In this document: in pieces, positions 26,086-35,825 of the stretch
Numbering within the stretch: position 1 is the first letter of the stretch
Layout: every line of letters starts with the position of its first letter
DNA from: an uncultured delta proteobacterium
GTDB lineage: Bacteria > Desulfobacterota > Desulfobulbia > Desulfobulbales > Desulfurivibrionaceae
NCBI GenBank assembly: GCA_903869265.1
Contig: CAIPYE010000001.1
Location: forward strand, 124,001-188,000
Direction of reading: 5' to 3'
Length of the DNA stretch: 64,000 bases
The notes under the pieces: generated by a model
What the model saw: the letters and a program-made list of their open reading frames with translations, nothing else
Database searches by the model: none
What the model was told of the DNA's origin: nothing
Translations under genes and position numbers: made by a program

Positions 26086-28027
26086 GCGATACTCCCCCAG
26101 GGATGACGGCCGGAAACAGGAGAACAAAGGTTGTTCCCTTCCCTGGCTTGCTTTCACAAGTGATTAGCCCCAGTAATTTCTGGGTTACAAGATTATATAC
26201 GATATGCAGCCCTAAACCGCTCCCACCTTTTTCCCGGTTTGTCGTAAAAAAAGGATCAAAGGCATGGCTGACCTGATCCTCGGTCATCCCTTTGCCATCG
26301 TCGCTGTACCGAAACAGAACATTGCCGCCCTGCAGCCCGATATCAAAAAGCAGAGAGCCGACCTCTCCCTCATCGTAGGCATGATTCAGCGAGTTGGTGA
26401 TGAAATTGGTGACGATCTGGGAAAAAGCCCCTGGATAGCTGTTCAAGGCCAGATCCTCGGGGCAGGAGATCTCCAGACGATGGCCGGTATTCTTCAAAAC
26501 CGGCCTGAGACTCAGACAGACCTCGGCCAGATACTCCTTGACCCGAAAGGTCCTGCGCCCCTCTCCGGACTGATCCACCGCCACCTGCTTGAAGCTGCGG
26601 ATGAGCTCCGCCGCCCGATGGAGATTGGAAAAGATCAGGTTCGCAGCTTCCTGACAGAGAGCAAGATACCCTTCAAGATCGCTGCGTTTCATGCGCCCTT
26701 CCCCATGAAGCGCCACAATCTCCCTGGTTTTGTTTTCCAGATGCGAAGCCGCGGTTACGCCCACGCCCACCGGGGTGTTGATCTCATGGGCAACCCCGGC
26801 CACCAGATCTCCCAGGGCCGCCATTTTTCCCGACTGCACCAGCTGGGCCTGGGTCTGCTCCAGCTGGCCCAGGGTTTCCCGCAACTCCAGGTTAGCGGCG
26901 TCCAGACGAGCGGTGCGCTCCATGACCCGCCGTTCCAGGGTGTCGGTCAGGGCCAACAGATCATGTTCAGCCTGTTTGCGCACGGTGATATCTTCAAAAA
27001 CCACCACCGTGCCCACAACCGTATCGCCTTCCACAAGGGGAGTGCCGACAAACTCCACCGGAAAAACAGCGCCGTCCTTTCTGCCGAAGTAGCGTTCTTC
27101 CCCTTGTTTTTTTTGACCCTCACCATAGGCTGCGCACACCGGACAATCCTCCCGGTCATACGGTTCGCCATCCCAGCGCACATGATGCTGAAAATCATGC
27201 AGATGGTTGCCGATTAACTCTGCCTCATCATAGCCAAGGATCTGCAATCCCGCCGAATTGACAAAGGTTATGCGACCCTCGGTATCCAGGCCATATATCC
27301 CTTCCCCGGCGGAATTCAAAATCAGCTCGTACTCCCGATGCAACCGGGCAAACTGCTCTTCTGCGGCATGACGCTCGGCGACTTCCTTCTGCAACAGGAG
27401 ATTGGCGTCTTCCAAATCGACGGTCCGCTCACGGACCCTTTCCTCAAGCTGATGGTGGGCCGAGGCCAATTTATGCTCCGTTTCCAGACGCAGGCTGATT
27501 TCCCTTTCCAGGGGAGCGAGGGCGATACGCCTCAGGGTGAACCACAGGGCAATTCCCGCGATGGCCGTGAGAAGAAACGAGGCAAGCCCCAGCTGCCAGT
27601 GGAGCTTGCGCAGGAGACTATCCACCTCGCCGGAAGAAGACTCCATCTGCAAGGTCAACAGCTTTCCCTGGAAGAGTACCTTCTCCTCGACCAGAAAGAC
27701 TTTTACCCCTTCCCGGAGGCGGCTGAAGGCAACCAAATCCCGGCCTTCGGAGCCAACGGCAGCCAGACGCACCACCTCGGGATGTTCCTCTCCCCACCGC
27801 TGAATAAATCCGTTTATCCAGTCGTAATCATATTGGAGACGCGGCTCAAGGAAATTGGCCGCCATCAGTTGCAGATCACGGCGGGCTTGATCTTCCGCCC
27901 GGGAAAACAAAAAATTCCGTTGATGCCGGGCAATGATGGTGTCGCCCAGTGCCATGAAAAAAAACAAGACGGCCATGAACGCCATGACCGCCTTGTTATA
28001 TCTACGTTGCTGCGGGCCTGCTTGCAT
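26078..28027 (-). CDS. Membrane PAS-domain sensor histidine kinase
   Basis: 649 residues. Two membrane helices (about 14-32 and about 150-172) bracket a periplasmic sensor of about 115 residues. A coiled coil follows, then a PAS domain (about 245-370, LNSAGEGIYGLDTEGRITFV) holding a DCPVCAAYG insert. The kinase H-box is LVAGVAHEINTPVG, and the ATPase has DDGKGMTEDQ and GGSGLGLHIVYNLV. The Pro-containing HEINTPVG type is common in kinases paired with DUF3369 HD-GYP regulators. The gene starts 19 bases after nrdJ and overlaps the regulator gene, giving the order nrdJ-kinase-regulator. The stimulus is unknown; the CPVC pair could bind a metal or sense redox state. Confidence 0.92.
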   Translation of the reverse strand: MQAGPQQRRYNKAVMAFMAVLFFFMALGDTIIARHQRNFLFSRAEDQARRDLQLMAANFLEPRLQYDYDWINGFIQRWGEEHPEVVRLAAVGSEGRDLVAFSRLREGVKVFLVEEKVLFQGKLLTLQMESSSGEVDSLLRKLHWQLGLASFLLTAIAGIALWFTLRRIALAPLEREISLRLETEHKLASAHHQLEERVRERTVDLEDANLLLQKEVAERHAAEEQFARLHREYELILNSAGEGIYGLDTEGRITFVNSAGLQILGYDEAELIGNHLHDFQHHVRWDGEPYDREDCPVCAAYGEGQKKQGEERYFGRKDGAVFPVEFVGTPLVEGDTVVGTVVVFEDITVRKQAEHDLLALTDTLERRVMERTARLDAANLELRETLGQLEQTQAQLVQSGKMAALGDLVAGVAHEINTPVGVGVTAASHLENKTREIVALHGEGRMKRSDLEGYLALCQEAANLIFSNLHRAAELIRSFKQVAVDQSGEGRRTFRVKEYLAEVCLSLRPVLKNTGHRLEISCPEDLALNSYPGAFSQIVTNFITNSLNHAYDEGEVGSLLFDIGLQGGNVLFRYSDDGKGMTEDQVSHAFDPFFTTNREKGGSGLGLHIVYNLVTQKLLGLITCESKPGKGTTFVLLFPAVIPGGVSHG

Positions 28028-28046
28028 AAAATGCCCTTCTATCCGC

Positions 28047-30230
28047 TCAACAGGAAGAGTAGCCGCAACTGACGCACTGGTTGCAGCCGCCGCTTCGCCG
28101 CAGGCTCAACTTGCCGCAGGCCGGGCAGGAGGCATAGGAGGAAGGCTCGGCGTAAGGCTCCGGATCCTGCTCCACCTCGCCTTCTCCGCTCTTGTCAAGA
28201 ACCTTGGCCAAGGCCGCAGGAATAGAGTAACACCGGCCCAGCGAGGCACTGATCCAGGCCCCGTCGGAGGAGATATCCTCCAGGGTCCTGGCGATTTTTC
28301 CCACCAGCCGGTAATCGTGCTGGAGCGCCACGGAAATGACCCGGCCCAGGGCCTCGCTCATCCCGTGCAGAGTCGAGCCGGACTTGGTGGTGTTGAGAAA
28401 AACTTCACGCACATGCCCCTGACCGCCCTTGTTGGCTGTGATGTACAGAGGAGCCGGCCCCCTAAACTTGTAGGTGCTGCCGCTGCGCACGTCCATATCG
28501 CAGAATTCGCAAGTCGCCTCCAGTTTACCGCCATGATCGCTCAACACCCCTTCCATGGAGGAATCGCGGAACATGGTGATGCCCTTGAGATTACTTTTCC
28601 GGGCATACTGGAGGATCTTCTTGATCTCGGCCACCGTGGTTTCGGCGGGCAGATTGATGGTCTTGGAAACCGCAGTATGATTGAAGGCCTGGCACGCCTC
28701 AAGAATCCGAATCTGCTGATACGGCTCGATCTTGTGCGCGGTCTGCTCGGTAATCCATTCCAGCTTCTCCTCTTCGTACTGGTAAAACTCCAGAGGCACA
28801 AGAATGAACTCCTTCCAGGAATCATCCACATCCTTGACCTTGCGGCGCTGGATCATGGAGAAATAGGGCTCCACCCCGGTACAGGCCACCCGCATCAACT
28901 GGGAGATGGAGCCGGTGGGGGCCTGGGAGGTGGTCACCGAGTTGTACAGACCGCCGAGCTTGCGCAGAGTGCCAAAAATATCCCCGACACGCTTGCGCCA
29001 CTGGGGTTTGTTGGGCATATCGGTCTCGATAAAAGCCAGGGCCTCGCTGTCGATCTTGTCGACATAGGTCATGTTCCATTCCTGGGGGGTGAGCTTTTTC
29101 TGCTTGCCCTCCTTCTTGATGAACTCGGCATAATCGAGACTGCCCTGCATGGAACCCAGCATCAGAACAAGCTGGGTCGCCTTGGCAAAAAGCGGGGCCT
29201 CGTGCTCATCGGCGTAGGAAACACCAAAATGGTTCATGGCATGGTGCAGGCCGGTAAAGCCGATGCCGATGGGCCTGAACTTGAGGGTGTTGGCTTTGAT
29301 CCGCTCAATGGGCGGGAACCCGCCTAAATCGAGAATCTCGTTGCCCGCGATTGCCGCAAGCCTGGCCGCCTCGAAAACCCCGTCAAAAAACTTGCTCTTG
29401 TCCTCCGCGAGGCACTTTGGCAGGCAGACCGTGAGCAGGTTGCAGGCCGTATCCTTGGTGGAAAGGTATTCCCCGCAAGGGTTGGAGTACACTGGATTAT
29501 GCTTGGCAAGCACCGGGGTGTTGGCCATGCTCTTCTGAGTAAAAAGCAGGCCGGGGTCGCCGGATTTCCAAATGTATTCGGCCACCAGGGTGGTCAGCTC
29601 CTCATTGTCCCAGAACTTCTCGTCGGTTACGTTGAGCGAGACGTTGCAACCGCTGTACAGGCCGGGATTATCCCCCTTGAAGGTGACGAACTCCTTGATA
29701 TCTTTGATGTCCCAGTCCGCCTGGATCATCAAGGCGCCCCGCCGCTTGCCGCCTTGACTGATGCGCTCCGAGAGATGGGAAAAGCCCTTGGCAAAAGAAA
29801 CCGGACCGGAGGCGAGTCCCTGCCCGTTGTCAACGATGGTGCCCTTGGGCCTGATCTTGGTCACATCGATTCCGCCGCCGCCGGCATGCTGGAAGATGCT
29901 GACCAGATCCCGCTCCATGTCAAAGATCGCATCGGTGGAATCTTCCACGTCACCCAAGGGATAACAGGAATAATAGCCGGCCCGGCGGGTATAGGGGTTG
30001 CCGCCGTTCATCAGAAAGGGCGTAGCCGTAATGATGGTGCCGTGGATCAGGGCCTTGGCCACCGCAGGGTGTTTGAACTGCTTGCTGATGCGCAACAGCA
30101 CCTGACCCATGTCTTTTTCCATGGGCACCCCGGTTTTATTGTTGCGGATGGCGTACCTGGCCTGCACCAGATACTCTTCAAAACGCTCCCATTCCTCCAG
30201 CGCTTCATCAAAACTGATCGGTAACTCCAT
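28047..30230 (-). CDS. nrdJ: Adenosylcobalamin-dependent (class II) ribonucleotide reductase
   Basis: 727 residues. The redox-active Cys pair region is seen at YYSCYPLGD (C89), the barrel loop HAGGGGIDVTKIRPKG follows, and NPCGE at 250-254 holds the thiyl-radical Cys. The later SQAPTGSISQL and the short C-terminal tail are also present. The tail forms a zinc ribbon (CPACGKLSLR ... CVSCGYSSC), as usual in NrdJ, where it supplies the reducing thiols. The enzyme makes deoxyribonucleotides without oxygen using B12, which suits an anaerobe. The protein is shorter than many NrdJ, without an ATP-cone seen at the N-terminus. A kinase/HD-GYP pair follows closely on the same strand. Confidence 0.95.
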   Translation of the reverse strand: MELPISFDEALEEWERFEEYLVQARYAIRNNKTGVPMEKDMGQVLLRISKQFKHPAVAKALIHGTIITATPFLMNGGNPYTRRAGYYSCYPLGDVEDSTDAIFDMERDLVSIFQHAGGGGIDVTKIRPKGTIVDNGQGLASGPVSFAKGFSHLSERISQGGKRRGALMIQADWDIKDIKEFVTFKGDNPGLYSGCNVSLNVTDEKFWDNEELTTLVAEYIWKSGDPGLLFTQKSMANTPVLAKHNPVYSNPCGEYLSTKDTACNLLTVCLPKCLAEDKSKFFDGVFEAARLAAIAGNEILDLGGFPPIERIKANTLKFRPIGIGFTGLHHAMNHFGVSYADEHEAPLFAKATQLVLMLGSMQGSLDYAEFIKKEGKQKKLTPQEWNMTYVDKIDSEALAFIETDMPNKPQWRKRVGDIFGTLRKLGGLYNSVTTSQAPTGSISQLMRVACTGVEPYFSMIQRRKVKDVDDSWKEFILVPLEFYQYEEEKLEWITEQTAHKIEPYQQIRILEACQAFNHTAVSKTINLPAETTVAEIKKILQYARKSNLKGITMFRDSSMEGVLSDHGGKLEATCEFCDMDVRSGSTYKFRGPAPLYITANKGGQGHVREVFLNTTKSGSTLHGMSEALGRVISVALQHDYRLVGKIARTLEDISSDGAWISASLGRCYSIPAALAKVLDKSGEGEVEQDPEPYAEPSSYASCPACGKLSLRRSGGCNQCVSCGYSSC

Positions 30231-30311
30231 CGGGCACCCCTCGGGTAAATGTCTTGGTTCTCACGGAAATAAAACACGATATGGCGCATCAACCACAGAT
30301 GCCACCACAAG

Positions 30312-30325
30312 ATGTTGTACAACAT
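30312..30325. promoter_or_regulatory. 14-bp perfect palindrome upstream of nrdJ
   Basis: ATGTTGTACAACAT lies 82 bases before the nrdJ start. It is a good candidate for a repressor site. It does not match the NrdR box well, and no cobalamin riboswitch was seen in the 207-base gap. Confidence 0.4.
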
Positions 30326-30437
30326 ACCCAAAGCGGGGCGTGGAAGAAAGAACTTTTTCAGATAAAAAAACAGAAGAAAAAAAGGACTGACTGCCTCTTT
30401 TGGTTGGGGGCAAGACCACAGGCGAAAAACACTCGAC

Positions 30438-32490
30438 CTACTTCCGCTTGCGCTGGACCAAAGGCAATTGAATGATAAAAATAGAGCCCTCGCCAGGGCT
30501 GCTTTTAGCGGTGATCCTCCCGCCGTGCCGGATGACTATTTTTTCGCAGGTTGCCAGACCGATGCCGGTTCCTTCATATTCATGCCGACCATGCAGACGA
30601 ACAAAGGGCTGAAAAATCCGCTCCGCGTGCTTTTCCTCAAAGCCGATGCCGTTGTCCTGCACCGTTATTTCATAGATTTTTCCCGGCAGCTTTCTGCCCT
30701 TCACCTCAATCACAGGATACATATCTGCCTGTCGGTACTTCAGGGCGTTGGCAATAAGATTCTGGAAAAGCTGACGGAGTTGGGTTCTGTCACCTTCAAT
30801 AGCCGCAAGGGTGCCCACCCTGACATTTCCCTGCACCTGCTTGAGCCTCTCTTCGAAATCTCCCATCACCTCCCGCAGAAGGTCATCCAGCGCAACGGTC
30901 CCGAAAGGGCGCTCGCAGCTGCGCACCTTGGAAAGCTGCAAAATATCGTCCACCAACTCCTGCAATTGCCGGGCGGCTTTAAGAATCCGCCCGAAATATT
31001 CGCCAGCCTTACCGTCGAACTTCTCCGGCCATCTGGCCAGCAACCGTTCGGCAAAGGCGACGATCAGCAGGAGCGGCTCTTTCATGTCGTGGGAGGCCAC
31101 ATGGGCGAACTGTTCCAACTCGGCATTGGAACGCCGGAGGCTTGCCGCCAGCCGCTCCAGATCCTGCTGCGCCTGCTGGCGCTCGGCCACCTCCAGCAGC
31201 AGCTGGGCATTGACCGCCTTTACCTCCTGCGCCCGTTCATCCACCAGATCCTCGAGCCAGTCCCGATATTGCTGCAGCTCCTCTTCCATTTTGTGAAGCC
31301 TGGTGATATCGGCAAAGACCCCGTTGGCATACTCCCCGATTGCCCTGGCCCGATCATGGACCCACAACCATTTCCCGTTTTTATGACGCAGGCGATAACG
31401 GAGGGCAAATTCCTTCCCCTTGGCAAAAAAGCAGCCCGTATCGCTTCCGGACCTCCTCAACATCTTCGGGATGAACATGGTCGAACCTGCTCTGCCCAAG
31501 AATCTCACTTGGCTCATGGCCACAGATTCTTCGGACATTGGGGCTGACATAAACCAGGTTTCCCTTCGCATCCGCCCGCCAGGTGACATCCGGCACATTT
31601 TCCACCAGACTGCGGAACTGATCTTCGCTTTCCCTTAAGGCCTGCGCTGTCTGCCTTTGCGCGCTGACATCCTGCAAGATGACAATACCGCCGGGGACGC
31701 CGCGCACCCGGCCCAGCGAAGCGCCGCTGATCAAGACCATCCGGCTCTCCCCCGCAACCGGGAGGGCAACCTCGATATTGGCAAATGATCCATGTTCGGA
31801 CAGGGTTTTTTCAAGCAAACAGGCATTGCACGCTTGAGGACCGAACAACAGCGCACACGGCTTGCCCAACAGCATCTCCCCTGGCGTCTTGAAAAAATCC
31901 GCAAAGGCGGTGTTGACATCGAGCAGACATCCCCGCTGATCAACAATGCAGGCAGGTTCGGCCATCCGGTGAAAGATGGTCGCATAACGCTTTTTTTCAT
32001 TGAGGATAAAAAGCTTGGCCTCGCGGAGCCGGTGCTGGGCAAAACTGGCCTCCTCCTTGAGCCACTGGCTGGCAGCCGCAGTTTCCAGACAGTCAAAAAA
32101 CGAGGCGCAGCCCGGCTGTAGTCGAGCAGGCAGGGACGGATCGTTGAGCACGGTCCGGCGGAGGCATTTTAAAAGGGAGAAAAAATCGGCAAAGGACAAA
32201 CCATCCTGCCGGAAGAGCCGGACAGCTTCGCGGCCAAGTGCGGCAGGGACATCCTCGGAAAGAGAGGTGGAGGCGGCAGGGCTGTCCGGGCCTTGGTCGT
32301 AACGATTATCGGGCGCTTCAAGAAAATCAGCCAGGGTTTCCGCTAGACGAAAGACAAAAAGGCGCCAGGCTTCGGCATGCAAGGCAAGGTGCTGGGTATA
32401 TCCGGCCTGTTCGACCGCCGCAGCATTAGCGGCGAGGGTAACAGCGGCAATCAACTCAGGATTCTTGCCCGGCAGCTTGCCTTTAGCCAT
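30438..32490 (-). pseudogene. PAS-domain sensor histidine kinase split by one frameshift
   Basis: Two overlapping open frames make one kinase. The upstream part (32490 to about 31430) has a helical N-terminus, a PAS domain with a CNACLLEK insert, and the first half of a second PAS domain (SEDQFRSLVENVPDVTW). The downstream part continues this PAS with LRYRLRHKNGKWLWVHDRA. It then has a coiled coil, the H-box FAHVASHDMKEPLL and the ATPase motifs NALKYRQ, DNGIGFEEK and GTGIGLATCEKI. The join is a run of six A at 31425-31430 (six T on the coding strand). Five would restore one frame of about 680 codons. Sequencing error or a recent mutation are both possible. The ATG at 32490 overlaps the der stop by 8 bases, so it is the last gene of the lpxD-der unit. 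No transmembrane helix is seen. Confidence 0.8.
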
Positions 32491-33823
32491 ATTCCTTGCG
32501 TTGCCGTTCCTTGAGGATAATCTTGATGGGGATGGAATCCAGCTTGAGTCCGGCCCTAAACTGGTTCAGCAGATAGCGGAGGTAGGAGAAATGCACCCCT
32601 TTGGGATAATTGGTGAAGACGATAAAGGTGGGCGGCTTGGAAGAAATCTGGGTCGTGTAGTAGAACTTGAGGCGGCGGCCCTGGTGCATGGTCGGATTAT
32701 GGCCCTCCAGCGCTGCCTGCAAGATCCGGTTGAGCTTGCCGGTTGAAAAGGTGCCACAATACTGCTTGTACATCTTCGCAATCGTGGGCAGCAACTGCTT
32801 GACCCCGGCGCCGGTAAGGGCGGAAATCTTAAGCACCGGAGCATATTCGACAAAACTCGTGGCCCGGGCAATCTCCTCCATCAGCTGTTTCTGCCGCTTC
32901 GCATCCCCATGGAGCAGATCCCATTTGTTCACCAGGATCAGACAGGCACGACCCCGCTCAAAGGCATAGCCCAACACCTTGGTGTCCTGCTCGGTGATCC
33001 CCTCACCGGCGTCAATCAAAATCAGCACGATATCGCAGCGCTCCAAAGCACCCAGAGCCTGGAGCACGCTGAACTTCTCCAGTTTTTCCTGCACCTTGCC
33101 CTTGCGCCTGATCCCCGCGGTATCAATGAGCAGATAGGGCTGCTTGCCCACCGTGAGCAGGGTGTCCACCGAATCCCTGGTGGTGCCCGGGATATCCGAG
33201 ACCACCATGCGCTCTTCGCCCAGCAACCGGTTGATCAGGGAGGACTTGCCCACATTGGGCCGGCCCAGACAGGCAAGGCTGATGGTATCCGGCGGGATGT
33301 CTTCGGATTCTGGAAAAACCGGCAGGGTTTCCAGCAGGGTCTCAAAAAACGGCTTGACCCCATAGCCGTGCGCTGCGGAAACCGGCCAGAGCCTGTCCAC
33401 CCCCAGTTCGTAAAATTGGGGGAGCAGTTTTTGCTCCAGCTCCGGGCTGTCCACCTTGTTGACCAGGAAATGCACCGGTTTTTCCGTACGCCGCAGATAA
33501 TCTGCCACCTCAAAATCTTCCGGCAGCACCCCTTCCTTGCCGTCCAGCAGGAAAAGGATCACGTCCGCCTCACGCATGGCCTGCATGGTCTGCTCGCGGA
33601 TCAAGCCTGCCATCATTTCCCTGCCGTCGCCCTCAATGCCCCCGGTGTCAACCAGGATAAAGGTCCGCTCCTCCATGGTCACCTGTTCATAATGGCGGTC
33701 ACGGGTTACGCCTGGAGTGGGGTCGACAATAGCCTTGCGGCTCTTGGCAAATCTGTTGAAAAGGCTTGATTTGCCGACATTGGGTCGGCCAACCAGGGCA
33801 ACTATGGGATATCGGGTCTGCAT
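32483..33823 (-). CDS. der: Ribosome-assembly GTPase Der (EngA)
   Basis: 446 residues with two tandem GTPase domains and a KH-like C-terminal domain. Domain 1: GRPNVGKSSLFNRF, DTGGI and NKVD. Domain 2: GRPNVGKSSLINRL, DIPGTTRDS, DTAGIRRKG and NKWD. The C-terminus has NYPKGVHFSYLRYLLNQFR. Der is an essential factor for 50S ribosomal subunit maturation. It starts 5 bases after the AmgK-like gene and overlaps the start of the kinase downstream, so it is embedded in the envelope gene run. Confidence 0.97.
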   Translation of the reverse strand: MQTRYPIVALVGRPNVGKSSLFNRFAKSRKAIVDPTPGVTRDRHYEQVTMEERTFILVDTGGIEGDGREMMAGLIREQTMQAMREADVILFLLDGKEGVLPEDFEVADYLRRTEKPVHFLVNKVDSPELEQKLLPQFYELGVDRLWPVSAAHGYGVKPFFETLLETLPVFPESEDIPPDTISLACLGRPNVGKSSLINRLLGEERMVVSDIPGTTRDSVDTLLTVGKQPYLLIDTAGIRRKGKVQEKLEKFSVLQALGALERCDIVLILIDAGEGITEQDTKVLGYAFERGRACLILVNKWDLLHGDAKRQKQLMEEIARATSFVEYAPVLKISALTGAGVKQLLPTIAKMYKQYCGTFSTGKLNRILQAALEGHNPTMHQGRRLKFYYTTQISSKPPTFIVFTNYPKGVHFSYLRYLLNQFRAGLKLDSIPIKIILKERQRKEYG

Positions 33824-33828
33824 AAAAG

Positions 33829-34875
33829 TTATGGGGTTCCGTGTTGGTTATTGAGGCAATTTCTCGCCTGCTCCACCACAGCGTGCAGGCAAGGGAAATC
33901 TCGCCCCTGCGGTGCAGCCAGGTGTGCGTCAAGGGTGCTGGCAGCGGGTGTGATGAACTGCCGAAAAAATTGTTTTCCCCGGTTTTTCGAGAGAAAGGCA
34001 AAAGCTCCGAGAATCTGCAGGTTACGCTGCAGGGCCATGTAGTAATATCCCTCAATGAATCGTCCCCGGTCAAGGGGAATGTGAGAGGCAAGGGCATCGA
34101 GATAACAGCCAAGGAGGTCCAGCTGCCGGGCTTGTGACAAACCGGCATAGGGATCGATGAGCAGGGAGGCGGGATCATACCCCAACGGCCCCAGTCTGGC
34201 ACCCTGAAAATCAATAATTCTGACTTTCCCTTCGCATATCATGAGGTTGCGCGACTGAAAATCCCGGTGCAGGATGAAATCAGTCGGTTCCTGCATGGCC
34301 CGCTCGGCCAAGAAAATAAATTCCTGGCCGAGTCCTGAGGGCAACCCGCTCATCCCCAAAAAATCCTCGCACAGGGCCTTCTGGAAATAGCCTGATTCCC
34401 TGGCCAGTATGAGTTCGCGGTCATACCGGGGGGTATCCCAGCACCAGTCTGGCTGAAAACCATCGCGTGTCTCGGTCTGCAAATGGGCCAGGGTAGCGAG
34501 GGCCTGCCGGTAGTAGGCAACCACCTCCGGTGCATCCGCACCGTGCTGGAGGACCAGATCTTGGAGCTTGGTGTCTCCCAGATCCTCAAAAAGGATAAGG
34601 CCGCACTCCTCGGCAAAGCCGTAAATCTTAGGGACCGCCGCCCCATGCGCGAAAAAATGGTGCCCCAGGGCATTGGCGGCCCGGGCCTCGGCCATGCCCT
34701 GGGGCTGGCTGACGCTTGGCAAAACAGCCAGCAAGGAAAGATCGCCAACGGCAAACCGGTAAAACTGCCGGTCGGAACCATCCCCTACCATTTTTTGAGC
34801 CGCCTCAATTTCCGGGGGCAGGCCTTGCGCGACCAGCAATCTGCGGAGGGCCTGCCGGTGCTCTTCGGTAAACAC
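33829..34875 (-). CDS. AmgK-like sugar kinase (aminoglycoside phosphotransferase family)
   Basis: 348 residues of the APH/choline-kinase fold. Seen are a nucleotide-loop region (VGDGSDRQFYRFAVGD), the hinge LILFEDLGDTKLQDL, the catalytic HRDFQSRNLM and the metal-binding IIDFQGARLGPLGYDPASLL. This is the pattern of AmgK, which phosphorylates MurNAc or GlcNAc at the anomeric carbon in peptidoglycan recycling. The paired upstream gene is MurU-like, as in Pseudomonas, which supports the role; the substrate is inferred. GTG 34875 is preferred (GAGG 9 bases upstream), one base after the upstream stop; GTG 34884 in the same frame has no usable spacing. Der follows 5 bases downstream. Confidence 0.75.
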   Translation of the reverse strand: MFTEEHRQALRRLLVAQGLPPEIEAAQKMVGDGSDRQFYRFAVGDLSLLAVLPSVSQPQGMAEARAANALGHHFFAHGAAVPKIYGFAEECGLILFEDLGDTKLQDLVLQHGADAPEVVAYYRQALATLAHLQTETRDGFQPDWCWDTPRYDRELILARESGYFQKALCEDFLGMSGLPSGLGQEFIFLAERAMQEPTDFILHRDFQSRNLMICEGKVRIIDFQGARLGPLGYDPASLLIDPYAGLSQARQLDLLGCYLDALASHIPLDRGRFIEGYYYMALQRNLQILGAFAFLSKNRGKQFFRQFITPAASTLDAHLAAPQGRDFPCLHAVVEQARNCLNNQHGTP

Positions 34876-34876
34876 C

Positions 34877-35776
34877 TTAATCACCCTCGCTGATGATGCA
34901 GTCCGCCAAAATGCTGCCGGGGTCAACCCTGGCCCCATTCCAGACCACAACCCGAGTAAGGCTGGCCCCTTCACCGATGGCTGCCCCATGCCCGATAGCA
35001 ACCCAATCCTGAAACGAGACCCCGGCTCCGATGGCGGCATCTTTACCGAGATAAAAAGGCTTATCGCCATTCTCCCCAGAAAATCCGGGCAGCCGCCCTT
35101 TTAGCAAAATATCCTCGTGGAGCTTCAGATAATCCGCCGGGGTGCCCATATCGGTCCAGAAATGAGCCGAAACGACCAACGCCTGGATAACACCGCCGCT
35201 TTTAAGCAACTCAGTATAGCAATCAATAATGTTATAAAAAACACCCTCTGGCATAAGGGAGAGAACAGCCGGATTGATGACCTGCACCCCGGTAAAAGCG
35301 AGAAGCCGCTCGCCCTCCTCCACTGCCCCGGAAAACCCCACGATCCGACCTTTGCCATCCACCCGCACGTTGTTGAAACGCGGGCAGTCGTGCAGCACCA
35401 TGGTCACAGCCGCGCCGGAGGCGCAATGGGTCCGATAGGCGAAGGCTAGATCAAGATCATGGGCAATATCGCCATTGACCGCAAGAAAATGGGCCTCGCC
35501 AAAATATCTTTGCGCCAGACGCAGACCGCCTCCGGTTCCCAACTCCAGATCTTCCATCTGGACATGGACATCCTCCTGCCCCTGAAGCATGGTTTGAATC
35601 TGTTCCCGGAGATGATGGGCATTGACCACGATCCCCTCGGCCCCGTTCTGGCGAAGCTGGACCAGGGTATGGGTCAGAAGGGGGGTGTCAAGCACCGGGA
35701 ACAGTGGTTTGGGGCGCTTGAGGGTATAAGGGCGCAGACGTGTCCCGAGACCTGCAGCCAGAACCATGGCTTTCAT
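34877..35776 (-). CDS. MurU-like sugar-1-phosphate nucleotidyltransferase
   Basis: 299 residues. The nucleotidyltransferase core has MVLAAGLGTRLRPYT with RPKPLFPVLDTPLL, LELGTGGGLRLA and the metal-site FLAVNGDI. A left-handed helix tail near the C-terminus (AAIGAGVSFQDWVAIG) follows. MurU makes UDP-MurNAc from the 1-phosphate, and relatives make GDP-mannose or dTDP-glucose. The pairing with the AmgK-like kinase makes the recycling role the best guess. The start at ATG 35776 (MKAMVLAAG) gives the family N-terminus; an in-frame ATG 12 bases upstream is possible. It follows lpxI by 49 bases on the same strand. Confidence 0.75.
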   Translation of the reverse strand: MKAMVLAAGLGTRLRPYTLKRPKPLFPVLDTPLLTHTLVQLRQNGAEGIVVNAHHLREQIQTMLQGQEDVHVQMEDLELGTGGGLRLAQRYFGEAHFLAVNGDIAHDLDLAFAYRTHCASGAAVTMVLHDCPRFNNVRVDGKGRIVGFSGAVEEGERLLAFTGVQVINPAVLSLMPEGVFYNIIDCYTELLKSGGVIQALVVSAHFWTDMGTPADYLKLHEDILLKGRLPGFSGENGDKPFYLGKDAAIGAGVSFQDWVAIGHGAAIGEGASLTRVVVWNGARVDPGSILADCIISEGD

Positions 35777-35825
35777 GACATGTATCATCCTGATAGCAGA
35801 GGATTGGCAAAACAAAACAGAAGAA

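Noticed and set aside
30231-30437. Cobalamin riboswitch or NrdR box before nrdJ
   Set aside because: No B12-box or multi-helix fold could be seen in 207 bases, and the only dyad does not follow the NrdR consensus.
31381-31598. Programmed -1 ribosomal frameshifting in the split kinase
   Set aside because: The join needs +1 (or -2), and no X XXY YYZ heptamer in the right phase or downstream structure was found.
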